Program-made: the position numbers and the translations under genes | The notes under the pieces: model-generated | What the model was told of the DNA's origin: nothing | Databases searched by the model: none | Seen by the model: only the letters and a program-made list of their open reading frames with translations | Origin: DATBVX01 sp963810775 | Lineage (GTDB): Bacteria; Pseudomonadota; Gammaproteobacteria; Steroidobacterales; Steroidobacteraceae | Reading direction: 5' to 3' | Assembly (NCBI GenBank): GCA_963810775.1 | Contig: CAWEOT010000025.1 | Location: 248,001 to 312,000 of the forward strand | DNA length: 64,000 nucleotides | Part shown: in pieces, positions 42,453 through 50,810 of the stretch | Numbering within the stretch: position 1 is the stretch's first letter | Layout of the letters: each line of letters begins with the position of its first letter

Positions 42453-42806
42453 TCAGGTGTCTTCGACCGTATCGCCGTCGTTGATGTGCCGACGAATCTG
42501 CTCGCTCGCCTCGATCAGAGCGCGGCGCTGTTCTGTGGGACATATCACCGTGCCATAGGAACAGAAGACGCAGCAGTCACCGAAGATGGGCTTGAGAACC
42601 TTATTGCAGTGAGTACAGGTATAGAAGTACGGACTTTGGGCCTCCGGCATGGTTTCCTCCCGCCGAAAGCCGCAGGACGGACAGGTCACGACCGTCTGGC
42701 GGGCTATAGAGCGTCCGGGATCGAGCGCCAGCACTTCCAGCGTGTCAGCGTTGTCCTCGATGGAAGCCTCGGATTTTCCCGGATACCACGCGGGTGTCTG
42801 GGGCAT
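42453..42806 (-). CDS. GDCCVxC-domain zinc-ribbon protein
   Basis: This 117-residue protein has two metal-binding Cys pairs (CPSC at ~42-45 and CTHC at ~64-67) and the family signature GDCCVFCSYGTVICP (~75-89). Members of this small-protein family are often found with thiol- or metal-handling genes, but the role is unknown. The ~35-residue N-terminal extension before VVTCPSCG is longer than in most relatives, so the true start may lie further in. It is convergent with oxyR, 13 bases apart. Confidence 0.75.
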   Translation of the reverse strand: MPQTPAWYPGKSEASIEDNADTLEVLALDPGRSIARQTVVTCPSCGFRREETMPEAQSPYFYTCTHCNKVLKPIFGDCCVFCSYGTVICPTEQRRALIEASEQIRRHINDGDTVEDT

Positions 42807-42899
42807 AGAGTCCTGAGATCGATATAGTTGTTATTAGTAACTGCGCAGATTAATGATCTCGCAGCGCAATGAGAAGACGCGCGTCACAACGGCCACAGA

Positions 42900-42913
42900 T
42901 GTCCCCGGGGACA
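42900..42913. promoter_or_regulatory. perfect 14-bp palindrome in an intergenic region
   Basis: TGTCCCCGGGGACA is fully symmetric. It sits between the divergent GDCCVxC gene and the lipase gene, 109 bases before the latter's start. It could be an operator; no second copy was noticed in the window. Confidence 0.35.
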
Positions 42914-43021
42914 CCTTAGGGAGTAGGTGAATAATAGGTAAAACAGGGGTCATGGACGCATTATTCCCATGCGCCCTGCGGCGCCCGCTCGAGCCCGCGC
43001 CCGATTCCCAAGGAGCAGTGC

Positions 43022-44281
43022 GTGGCCCCTACCGGCGCGCCTAAGCGCGCCTACTTCAACCTGCCCGAACCCGAGCTACGTCGGCGCCTGATCGACGGCA
43101 CGCGACGCGACGTTTTCGAGGGGCATCTTGGGCAGGAGCTTTATTGTGAACTGCGGGCCCTCGCGAAAGCCCGGCAGAAAAGACCTCGACCGCGCGGCCA
43201 ACGCGTCTACATCCTGCACGGCATTATGGGTTCGCAGCTTGGACATGCGGGCCGAGGCCGAGACGTCTTGTGGGTGGATCCCGAGGCGATCGCCGCTGGG
43301 CGCCTCACGGAGCTCGCGCTTCCGCGTGGCAACCGTCTGCGTCCGCTCGGCGTGCAGACCTTCATGTACCTGAAGTTGAAGCTTGCACTTGAATGCGCGG
43401 GCTTCGATGTACGCTTTCACGCCTACGACTGGCGGCAAGACATCTTGACGCTCGGCAGGGAGTTGTCGCGGCGCCTGCGTGCCGACTCAACTGGACCGGT
43501 AGCGGTCGTGGCGCACAGCATGGGGGGCCTGGTCGCGCGTGCCGCCATGGCGCGTGATCGCAAGCGACAGATTGCGCGGCTCATCATGCTAGGCACTCCC
43601 AATTTCGGTTCCTTCGCGGCAGTGCTCGCCCTGCGGGGCGCTTACCCGCCCGTCCACAAGATCGCGCTCCTCGATCACGAACATGATCCTGACACTCACG
43701 CCCAACATGTGTTCGCGACCTTCGAGGGCCTGTACCAGATGCTTCCCGACCCCGAACGGCTCGACGGGTTCGATTTGCGGCGTGCTTCCTCGTGGCCGAG
43801 CTCCGGACCAAGGCTGCAGGCTGCCCGGCTTGCAAGATGTGCCTCGTATCGCTCGCGACTTGCTCCGGCCGACGATCGTTTTATCCTGATTGCGGGCATT
43901 GATCAGCCGACCGTGACCGCGATGCGAGTCAGCGCCGACGAACTGCTGTTTGAAGTAACACGCAACGGCGACGGGACCGTGCCGTTATCGCTCGCGTCGC
44001 TCCCCGGGACAACGACCTACTACATCGCCGAGGGTCACACGGAGCTGCCGAGCAACAGCCGTGTCATTGCAGGCATCAGCGATCTGCTGAAGCGCGGCGC
44101 TACGAAGCGACTCGCGTCCCGCCATCGACCCTCGAAGGCGGCTCCACTGGTGGTCCGCGAGCGCGATCTGCGCTCCACCGATACGACTGCTCACGACTGG
44201 AGCGCGTTGAACGTCACGACGCAACGCGAGTTACTGGAGGGAATCGTGTTCCCAGGGCGCCCCGCCCAGCCGAGTCGTTAA
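43022..44281 (+). CDS. LCAT/lipase-like alpha/beta hydrolase
   Basis: This 419-residue alpha/beta hydrolase has an oxyanion strand VYILHGIMGSQLG (~62-74), a nucleophile elbow AHSMGGLVAR (~163-172) and a late strand NGDGTVPLSLA with GHTE supplying the probable catalytic His. The layout resembles lecithin:cholesterol acyltransferase-type esterases and PGAP1-like lipases. No signal peptide is seen, so it is probably cytosolic. GTG 43022 follows AAGGAG by seven bases. Its last 68 bases overlap the convergent otsA gene. Confidence 0.82.
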   Translation: MAPTGAPKRAYFNLPEPELRRRLIDGTRRDVFEGHLGQELYCELRALAKARQKRPRPRGQRVYILHGIMGSQLGHAGRGRDVLWVDPEAIAAGRLTELALPRGNRLRPLGVQTFMYLKLKLALECAGFDVRFHAYDWRQDILTLGRELSRRLRADSTGPVAVVAHSMGGLVARAAMARDRKRQIARLIMLGTPNFGSFAAVLALRGAYPPVHKIALLDHEHDPDTHAQHVFATFEGLYQMLPDPERLDGFDLRRASSWPSSGPRLQAARLARCASYRSRLAPADDRFILIAGIDQPTVTAMRVSADELLFEVTRNGDGTVPLSLASLPGTTTYYIAEGHTELPSNSRVIAGISDLLKRGATKRLASRHRPSKAAPLVVRERDLRSTDTTAHDWSALNVTTQRELLEGIVFPGRPAQPSR

Positions 44282-45638
44282 GCGCTTCCAGAAAGCGCTC
44301 GTACCAGGCCGTGACGTCGTTGCGGCGCAGAACTTCCATCATTCCGGCATGCCGATCGCGTCGCTCCGCCAGCGGCATGGCCAGCGCTGTCTGCATGGCG
44401 TGCGCCAGGCCCCGCGCATCGTAGGGATTGACCTGAATCGCGCCGGTCAACTCGCGCGCTGCACCTGCCAGCGGTGAAAGGATCAGCACACCGGGGTCCG
44501 CAGGATCCTGCGCCGCGACGAATTCCTTGGCGACGAGATTCATGCCGTCGCGCGCGGGCGTGACCAGCCCTACCTGCGCGGCTCGCAGAAACCCCATCAG
44601 TGCGGCATGAGGCACGTTGCGGTTGAGATAGCGAATCGGTGTCCAGTCTGCATCCGCGAAGCGGCCGTTGATGCGCCCGGCTGACTGCTCGAGCGTCTGG
44701 CGAATTTCCGCATAGGCCCGAACATCGGTACGGCTGAGCGGTGCAACCTGCATGAAGGTGATCTTGCCGAGATTCTCCGGATAAGACTCGAGAAAGCTCT
44801 GATACGCAGCGAAGCGCTCGATGAGGCCCTTGCTGTAGTCCAGCCGATCCACCCCGACCATGAGTTTGCGGCCCAGCAGGCTCGCGCTCAGGCGCCGCAC
44901 CGCATCGCTTTGCGCTGCTGCGCTCGCCGCAGCTTCCACGGCAGGTACGTCAATGCCGATCGGGAACACGCCCGTCCTGATGCTGCGGGTGCCGATGTGG
45001 ATGCGGCCCTGCGCGCCGATCGCATCGCGTCCCCAGACATACTCGACCGCGGCAAGAAAACTGTTCAGATCGTTCTCGGTCTGAAACCCGACCACGTCAT
45101 ACGCCACCATCTCGCGCAGCAGCTCCGCATAGGTAGGCAGCACACGCAACATTTCGACGTGGGGAAAAGGAATGTGCAGGAAGAAGCCCATCGGCCGCGT
45201 GACACCGAATTCGCGCAGCTGCTCGGCCAGCGGAATGAGGTGATAGTCATGCACCCAGATCACGTCGTCGGGCTCGAGCACCGTGACCAGCCGTTCAGCG
45301 AAAGCGCGATTCACGCTGCGGTAGGCCTGTTGCTGGCGTTCGTTGTAGCGGAAGCTGCGCATCAGGTAGTGAAACAACGGCCACAGGGTCGAGTTAGCGT
45401 GGCCGTTGTAGTACGCCTCGAACTCGCGGCGCCGCAACCTGATCGTGACGTACGTGATGTTGTCGCGAATCAGGGTCTCAGGCTCGCCCGGTTCCTCGTC
45501 GGTCAGCTCGCCTCCCCAGCCGAACCACACGCCGCCGGTCCTGCGCAAAGCGGAAAGGACACCGACCGTCAGTCCGCCAGGCGCCGCGCCGCGCTTGGGC
45601 ACAGCCACCCGGTTTGACACGCAGACGACGCGCGTCAC
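44214..45638 (-). CDS. otsA: trehalose-6-phosphate synthase
   Basis: OtsA joins UDP-glucose and glucose 6-phosphate. This 474-residue GT20 enzyme has the N-terminal VVCVSNRVAVPKRG..GGL loop, WVHDYHLIPLAEQLRE (~124-139), GVDRLDYSKGLIERF and the nucleotide-sugar-binding DGMNLVAKEFVA. GTG 45638 overlaps the GH15 stop in GTGA. It is the third gene of the operon otsB-GH15-otsA. The 3' end runs 68 bases into the lipase gene on the other strand. Confidence 0.95.
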   Translation of the reverse strand: MTRVVCVSNRVAVPKRGAAPGGLTVGVLSALRRTGGVWFGWGGELTDEEPGEPETLIRDNITYVTIRLRRREFEAYYNGHANSTLWPLFHYLMRSFRYNERQQQAYRSVNRAFAERLVTVLEPDDVIWVHDYHLIPLAEQLREFGVTRPMGFFLHIPFPHVEMLRVLPTYAELLREMVAYDVVGFQTENDLNSFLAAVEYVWGRDAIGAQGRIHIGTRSIRTGVFPIGIDVPAVEAAASAAAQSDAVRRLSASLLGRKLMVGVDRLDYSKGLIERFAAYQSFLESYPENLGKITFMQVAPLSRTDVRAYAEIRQTLEQSAGRINGRFADADWTPIRYLNRNVPHAALMGFLRAAQVGLVTPARDGMNLVAKEFVAAQDPADPGVLILSPLAGAARELTGAIQVNPYDARGLAHAMQTALAMPLAERRDRHAGMMEVLRRNDVTAWYERFLEALNDSAGRGALGTRFPPVTRVAS

Positions 45639-47419
45639 AACGCGTCCTCCCAGGTGCGACTGAGCCGCATTGCAGCGTTGATGATGCCGACCAGGCTGTA
45701 AGTCTGCGGATAGTTGCCCCACAGCTCGCCGGTGCGTGGATCGAGATCCTCCGAAAGCAGGCCTTGTGGCGTGCGGCGCTCGAGCATGTGCTCGAACAGG
45801 TCGCGTGCCTCTTCGCGTCTTCCCACCACCGCGAGCGCGTTGATGTACCAGAAACTGCAGAAATTAAAGGCGTTTTCGGGCAGCCCGAAGTCGTCTTCAC
45901 TGTTATAGCGCATGACGTAGGAAGTGCGCCGCAAAGAGCGCTCGACCGCACTGATGGTCGACAGGAAGCGCGGATCGTTCGCGGTCAGATAGCCGAGCTC
46001 CTGCAGCAGCAGGAGGCTCGCGTCGAGAGCCGGGCGCCCGAAGCACTCGGTGAAGCTCTGTTGGTGTGCATCCCAGCCCAGCTGCACGATCCGCTCGTGC
46101 ATCGCATTTGCGCGCTCACGCCAATACTTGGCCCGATCGGTAAGGCGGAGCGAGGTGCTGATGCGCGCCAGCCGATCGCAGCCTGCCCAGCACATCACGC
46201 TGGAAAAAGTATGCACGCCCGTACGACCGCGGTATTCCCACAGCCCCGAGTCTGCCTTGTCGTAGAGCAATACCGCACGCTCGCCCAGCCTCTCCAGGCA
46301 CTCGAACAGCGGCTGGTCACCCGGAACTTCGAGGCGCTCGTCGAAAAAGGCCTGTGTAGCAGCCAGTATCACCGCGCCATACACATCGTGTTGTACTTGC
46401 TGATAGGCCTGGTTCCCGACACGCACCGGGCCCATCGAACGATACCCCGGCAGCGTTTCGATTATGTGCTCCTCGAGCTGTCCCTCTCCCGAGATGCCAT
46501 ACAGAGGCTGCAGCGGACCGCCCTTCGCGGATTCGATGATGTTCACGATGTAGTGCAGATACGCTTCCATGGTGCGCGTCGCACCGAGGCGGTTGAGCGC
46601 CTGCACGGTGAAATAGCTGTCGCGCAGCCAGCAGAAGCGATAGTCCCAGTTCCGTCCGCTGCCCGGAGATTCCGGGATCGAGGTCGTCATTGCCGCAATC
46701 ACGGCGCCTGTGTCCTCAAATGAGCAGAGCTTGAGCGTGATCGCCGCGCGGATCACTGCCTCCTGCCACTCGAAGGGAACCGCCAGGGTACGGACCCAGT
46801 CGAGCCAGTAGCGTTGCGTGGCTTCGAGCATGGTGAGCGCGAACGTGCTCGCAGCTTCCGACAGAGTCTCATCGGGCCCCAACACCAGCGCGATCCGGCT
46901 CGATAGCACGAACGGTCGTTCCTCGAGGATGCTGGTGATCGGCGCATCGGTCGTGAGCCTGAGCGTCAGGTTGTTGCCCTCGAAACGTACGTGATTGCTG
47001 CCAAGTGTGGTGCGAGGGCGCGAAGCGCCGTAATCCTGTCGCGGGCGGATCCGAATGCGGATGACTGGCCTTCCGGCGATGGGCTCGACGATGCGAACTA
47101 TCATCATCGGCCGGAACATGCGGTTGAAGCGGCGATGCCGTGGACAGAAATCCCTGATGCGCAGCGTTCCGCCTGTAGTGTCATGCAGCAGTGTTTCCAC
47201 GATTGCCGTATTACGCTGATAGCGCTGTTCGCTCGAAGCGAGGTTCACCAGATCCACATCGCAGTAGCCGTCGTCTGCATCGCCGCCTAGCAGCGAACAG
47301 AACACCGGATCGCCATCGAGCCGTGGCAGGCACGCCCACACGATCCGCCCGACAGTATCGATCAAAGCCGAAATCTGGCAATTGCCGATGGCGGCGAGAT
47401 TGAGCGTCTGCGGGCTCAC
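45635..47419 (-). CDS. glycoside hydrolase family 15 protein, probable trehalase
   Basis: This 594-residue protein has a beta-sandwich N-terminal domain (LAAIGNCQISALIDTVGRIVW; LPRLDGDPVFCSLLGG) and an (alpha/alpha)6 catalytic domain. The latter has SPGSGRNWDYRFCWLRDSYFT (~275-295) and WEYRGRTGVHTFSSVMCWAG. GH15 includes glucoamylases and bacterial/archaeal trehalases; placed between otsB and otsA, trehalase or a trehalose-linked glucosidase is most likely. GTG 47419 overlaps the otsB TGA as GTGA, and its own stop overlaps the otsA start in the same way. Confidence 0.9.
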   Translation of the reverse strand: MSPQTLNLAAIGNCQISALIDTVGRIVWACLPRLDGDPVFCSLLGGDADDGYCDVDLVNLASSEQRYQRNTAIVETLLHDTTGGTLRIRDFCPRHRRFNRMFRPMMIVRIVEPIAGRPVIRIRIRPRQDYGASRPRTTLGSNHVRFEGNNLTLRLTTDAPITSILEERPFVLSSRIALVLGPDETLSEAASTFALTMLEATQRYWLDWVRTLAVPFEWQEAVIRAAITLKLCSFEDTGAVIAAMTTSIPESPGSGRNWDYRFCWLRDSYFTVQALNRLGATRTMEAYLHYIVNIIESAKGGPLQPLYGISGEGQLEEHIIETLPGYRSMGPVRVGNQAYQQVQHDVYGAVILAATQAFFDERLEVPGDQPLFECLERLGERAVLLYDKADSGLWEYRGRTGVHTFSSVMCWAGCDRLARISTSLRLTDRAKYWRERANAMHERIVQLGWDAHQQSFTECFGRPALDASLLLLQELGYLTANDPRFLSTISAVERSLRRTSYVMRYNSEDDFGLPENAFNFCSFWYINALAVVGRREEARDLFEHMLERRTPQGLLSEDLDPRTGELWGNYPQTYSLVGIINAAMRLSRTWEDAL

Positions 47420-48186
47420 CGCGTCGATGCCTCTGCGGGGATACGCAGCAGCGACGCTAGCCAAGCATGCATCGCGGGGACATCGGCCAAGTGGTATGTC
47501 GCCCCGCGTGAGGGCATTGCGCCGATCTGGATCGACAGTCCACCGACACGATTGACATACTCGAATCCCGTTTCGTCCGTGTGATCGTCACCGACGAAGA
47601 TCGGCGCTCGCCCGGCGAACGGCGGCTCGCTCATGAATGCAGCGATAGCCCGGGATTTCGAGGAATTAGCTGGCTTGAGCTCGATCACCATTTTTCCATT
47701 TAACAGCATGTAACCGGGTCCCGCTTGCGCCAGTGCCACCGCCATCGCGTGCCGCGCTGTCTGTTGCAGATCCGGGGCCAAGCGATAGTGCAGAGCCACG
47801 GTCGCTCCCTTGTCTTCGAGCAGCAGACCCGGATGACGGGTAGCTGCCTTCCCTACATAGTCGCGAGCTGCCTGCGGAAGCTTGTCCAGCACTGGCACAT
47901 CCTGTCGTGCGCCGGACGCCGTGCGCCGCTCGAGGCCGTGCAGACCGGCAGCCGGCAGTCGGAGAGGGGCAAAGAGGCGGTCGAGTTGTGCCATGGAACG
48001 TCCGCTGACGAGTGCAAGCGCCCCGCCTGCGATTCCTTGCAATGATGTGAGCAATTCCTTGAGCCCTGCAGGTACGGTTGTCGCGTCCGGAGTGGGAGCG
48101 ATCTCCAATAGCGTCCCATCGACATCCAGGAACAGCGCCCATCCGGCCGCGATGTCAGGCGCCGGCGCGCCCGCGCGTGCTGCCAC
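47416..48186 (-). CDS. otsB: trehalose-6-phosphate phosphatase
   Basis: This 256-residue HAD-superfamily phosphatase has the nucleophile motif LFLDVDGTLLE (~19-29), SGR in motif II, a motif III Lys in ELKPANSSKSRAI and the acidic motif IV GDDHTDE. It completes trehalose synthesis. GTG 48186 opens the gene; the EF-hand gene ends 14 bases away on the same strand. First gene of the trehalose operon. Confidence 0.94.
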   Translation of the reverse strand: MAARAGAPAPDIAAGWALFLDVDGTLLEIAPTPDATTVPAGLKELLTSLQGIAGGALALVSGRSMAQLDRLFAPLRLPAAGLHGLERRTASGARQDVPVLDKLPQAARDYVGKAATRHPGLLLEDKGATVALHYRLAPDLQQTARHAMAVALAQAGPGYMLLNGKMVIELKPANSSKSRAIAAFMSEPPFAGRAPIFVGDDHTDETGFEYVNRVGGLSIQIGAMPSRGATYHLADVPAMHAWLASLLRIPAEASTR

Positions 48187-48199
48187 GTTCTGCAGCGAC

Positions 48200-48433
48200 T
48201 CAGCGCGCGACGATCGCGTCGAACTCAGCGCGGCTCAGAAAACCGTCCTGGTTCTTGTCTGCTGTTGCGAACTGCGCTGAGACCTTCTTGTCAGCTCTCG
48301 CTTCCGTAACGCTGATCATTCCATCCTTGTCCTGATCGAGCGCTGCGAACGACGCCGTCGCCTCCTGCGCGCCTGTACCCGCTGCCGTCAGCAGGGCCAC
48401 AACCGTCAGCAAGGCCTTGATCTCTCTGTCCAT
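48200..48433 (-). CDS. exported EF-hand calcium-binding protein
   Basis: This 77-residue protein has a signal peptide (~1-22, cleaved near AAGTGA). Two EF-hand loops follow: DQDKDGMISVTE and DKNQDGFLSRAE, each with the D-x-D/N-x-D-G start and acidic position 12. It is probably a periplasmic Ca2+-binding protein. Being just upstream of otsB on the same strand may be incidental. Confidence 0.85.
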   Translation of the reverse strand: MDREIKALLTVVALLTAAGTGAQEATASFAALDQDKDGMISVTEARADKKVSAQFATADKNQDGFLSRAEFDAIVAR

Positions 48434-48713
48434 GTTTTGTCTCCGTGGCTACCGGCGGGTTCCAGAGTACCGCGTCATCTAAAACCGTGCCTGATGAAAA
48501 TTCCGCCTCGGTCGATACCCATTCTTACAAGCCAATCGTGCGCTGCACGTAAACGCAGGCAGGGTGTTCTGCATCAAATTCAGTGCAGGTTGACGCGTGT
48601 GGCGTGCGATCCACTTCAGCGCCCATTAACTCAGCCTCAGCAGGTCTGAATGCGCCGCCCGGTGCAATCAGCATAGTTTGTCCTCGCGGTGGCTCGCATG
48701 AGGGAGTAAAGCC
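48434..48713. other. non-coding gap between the EF-hand and TonB genes
   Basis: These 280 bases separate divergent genes. Apart from a GGGAG ribosome binding site for the TonB gene near 48704, I see no convincing gene, hairpin or promoter. Reading frames on the minus strand here continue into TonB antisense. Confidence 0.5.
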
Positions 48714-49334
48714 ATGAGTTACGCGCAACCAGCCATCGGATCGAGATCGATCGTAGGCATTGCGTTCGTGGTGCTGATCCACGCCATTATGCTCTATGTC
48801 CTGCGCAGTGGCCTGGAGCATTCGTCGTTAATGATCGCTACGGGGCCCGTCTTTGCAGAGTTGATCGACGAACCGCAGATAGAGCCCGCGCAACCTCCGC
48901 CTCCGCCTCCGACTCTTCAGCCCGTACGTGTGGACACGGTGCCCGAGCCGGAAATAGCCATCGATTTCCCGGTCGAATCAGGCCAAGCCATCAATCTGCC
49001 CACATCGACGCCAGCGCCCGCGCCGGTACGAACGGCGGCGGCGGAGATTGTCCCGCCGCACATCGATCAGAATCGCTCCGACATGATGCCCTCGTATCCG
49101 CCGACCTCGAAGCGCCTGGGCGAACAGGGCCGCGTCCTACTGCTGGTGCATGTAATGCGTAACGGCAAGGCCGCGGAAGTGAAACTCACGCGCAGCAGCG
49201 GCTTTGAGAGACTCGATCAGGCTGCCATTGCACATGTCCAGCGCGCGTGGCGGTTCGTGCCGGCGCGATCCGGGGGCGACACGGTCGATGCTTGGGGCGA
49301 GTTCGCCGTGACGTTTCGCATCATCCAGGAGTGA
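48714..49334 (+). CDS. energy transducer TonB
   Basis: This 206-residue protein has an N-terminal transmembrane anchor (~9-30, SIVGIAFVVLIHAIMLYVL), a Pro-rich periplasmic spacer (EPAQPPPPPPTLQPV) and a C-terminal TonB domain (~125-205). The domain contains YPPTSKRLGEQGRVLLLVHV, the conserved RSSGFERLDQAAIAHVQRAW, and RFVPARSGG. It passes proton-motive energy to outer-membrane receptors such as the one at 10.6-13 kb. No exbB/exbD is nearby. Confidence 0.92.
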   Translation: MSYAQPAIGSRSIVGIAFVVLIHAIMLYVLRSGLEHSSLMIATGPVFAELIDEPQIEPAQPPPPPPTLQPVRVDTVPEPEIAIDFPVESGQAINLPTSTPAPAPVRTAAAEIVPPHIDQNRSDMMPSYPPTSKRLGEQGRVLLLVHVMRNGKAAEVKLTRSSGFERLDQAAIAHVQRAWRFVPARSGGDTVDAWGEFAVTFRIIQE

Positions 49335-49528
49335 TCGTGTGCATACTTCAGTGAACGAGCGCTTGGAATTCGTCCTCGTCGAGGTGCCAGACACCAGCAG
49401 ACGGCGCACACTCGCCTGAAGTGCCATAACGTCGCCGTCGCGCGACACTCGCGCGTGAACTGCTGCCGTTCCTGCACCGTTTGTGCAAAACATGGCAAAC
49501 TCCTCGCCTTCAGAGACAGGGAGTGGCC

Positions 49529-50143
49529 ATGAACGCGTTGTCGCGCAATCTACTGATCCGGTTGGTGCTGGGAAGCGTTGCCATCCTTCCAACGATGGCA
49601 GGCGCCGTGGACTTTGAGGTTGCTCCGTTTGTCGGCTATCGGTTTGGTGGCAACTTCGAGGATTCGATTACCGGGCAAAGTGTGGACGCCAAGGAATCCG
49701 TCGCCTACGGGCTTGCATTCGACATCGAGTATTCGCCCGATCGCATGGTCGAGGTGTACTACAGCCGGCAGTCAACCGAATTCAAGGACACTAGCCCGAG
49801 CGTTGATTTGGACATCGAGTACTACCAGGTCGGTGGCGTTGCCGAGTACACGCAGGACACGTATACGCCTTATCTCGTCGGCACCATCGGCGCCGCCCGC
49901 TTCAGTCCCGGCGGCGACCTGGATTCCGAGACGCGCTTCGCGGCTACGCTCGGCGGCGGGGTGAAGTGGTTCGTCAGCAAGAACATCGCGCTGAAGTTTG
50001 AAGGACGCGGATTTATCAGCATCTTCGATTCCAACACGGATGTGTTCTGCGTGAGTAACGGCGGTGCCACGTGCCGTTTTCGTGTCAGCGGCAGCGTAGT
50101 GTGGCAGCTGGAAGCAAACGCCGGCGTCGTTATCAGATTCTGA
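49529..50143 (+). CDS. outer-membrane beta-barrel protein
   Basis: This 204-residue protein has a signal peptide (~1-26, cleaved after MAGA). It shows alternating-hydrophobicity strands such as DFEVAPFVGYRFGGNF, ESVAYGLAFDIEYSP and AATLGGGVKWFV, and it ends GVVIRF with C-terminal Phe. This is an OmpW/OmpA-like eight-stranded barrel. One Cys pair (VFCVSNGGATCRF) probably links an extracellular loop. ATG 49529 follows GGGAG. Function unknown. Confidence 0.85.
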   Translation: MNALSRNLLIRLVLGSVAILPTMAGAVDFEVAPFVGYRFGGNFEDSITGQSVDAKESVAYGLAFDIEYSPDRMVEVYYSRQSTEFKDTSPSVDLDIEYYQVGGVAEYTQDTYTPYLVGTIGAARFSPGGDLDSETRFAATLGGGVKWFVSKNIALKFEGRGFISIFDSNTDVFCVSNGGATCRFRVSGSVVWQLEANAGVVIRF

Positions 50144-50172
50144 AGACGGGATTTTGAAGGCCGTGTTCCGAG

Positions 50173-50718
50173 TTACGCGGTTCCGGACGGCTTGTTGCTC
50201 GACTGACCCTTGTCCTGATCGGACTTCTGCTCGCCAGCCTTGTCGGACTTCATGTCTGACTGCTCAGGGCTCACCACGGCGGGATTGCGCTCCGGCTTGA
50301 CCTTGGATTTCGCGATCAGCTCATTCGCTTCGGCCACGTCGATCCGCTGCACCGACCGAATCGGGATGCGGTTCGCGAATCCGTATCCGAGGCCCGGCAC
50401 CACGATCGCGTCCCGGCTCACATCGCAGATCTGACCGTCGTTGTCGCGGTCCCAGAAGCCAAGCTTGAACTCCGACTTCAGCGAGTATTCAGGCCGAAAG
50501 AGCTTCACGAGATACGGGGTCTTGCGGCTGGGCGCGTAGATGAGGAGTGTTTCATTGTCCAGGACCGTCCAGCTGTCGATGGTCCGGGAAAAGATGCAGT
50601 CTCCCCCGTGCGGCTTCGTAGCGGTATACGCCTGGTCCGATTCGGGTGACGTCACCGCAGCAACTGCGTTGAGCGAGAAGAGCAACATGGCAAGAGCAGT
50701 AGTAGTTCGCGCGTTCAT
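50173..50718 (-). CDS. DUF6491 family exported protein
   Basis: This 181-residue protein has a signal peptide (~1-20, ending NAVAA). The DUF6491 core (CIFSRTIDSWTVLDNETLLI ... GFWDRDNDGQICDVSRDAIV) has a Cys pair likely to form a periplasmic disulfide. The last ~35 residues are a Lys/Asp/Ser/Gln-rich disordered tail. Role unknown. ATG 50718 is preferred because it begins the signal peptide. Confidence 0.85.
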   Translation of the reverse strand: MNARTTTALAMLLFSLNAVAAVTSPESDQAYTATKPHGGDCIFSRTIDSWTVLDNETLLIYAPSRKTPYLVKLFRPEYSLKSEFKLGFWDRDNDGQICDVSRDAIVVPGLGYGFANRIPIRSVQRIDVAEANELIAKSKVKPERNPAVVSPEQSDMKSDKAGEQKSDQDKGQSSNKPSGTA

Positions 50719-50810
50719 CGGGAAACCCTCCAACGGCTTTGAAAACTTTGCCGGTGGCGGGTTCCCGATTGCCACTCGTCCGCTGACGGACGGCGCCGTT
50801 CAGCGGCTAT

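Noticed and set aside
43022..44281. Polyhydroxyalkanoate depolymerase or synthase
   Set aside because: The nucleophile motif is HSMGG and the layout fits LCAT/PGAP1-like lipases; no Cys nucleophile as in PhaC.
48525..48821. 98-codon minus-strand frame across the TonB start
   Set aside because: It overlaps the signal anchor of a well-supported gene and resembles no family.
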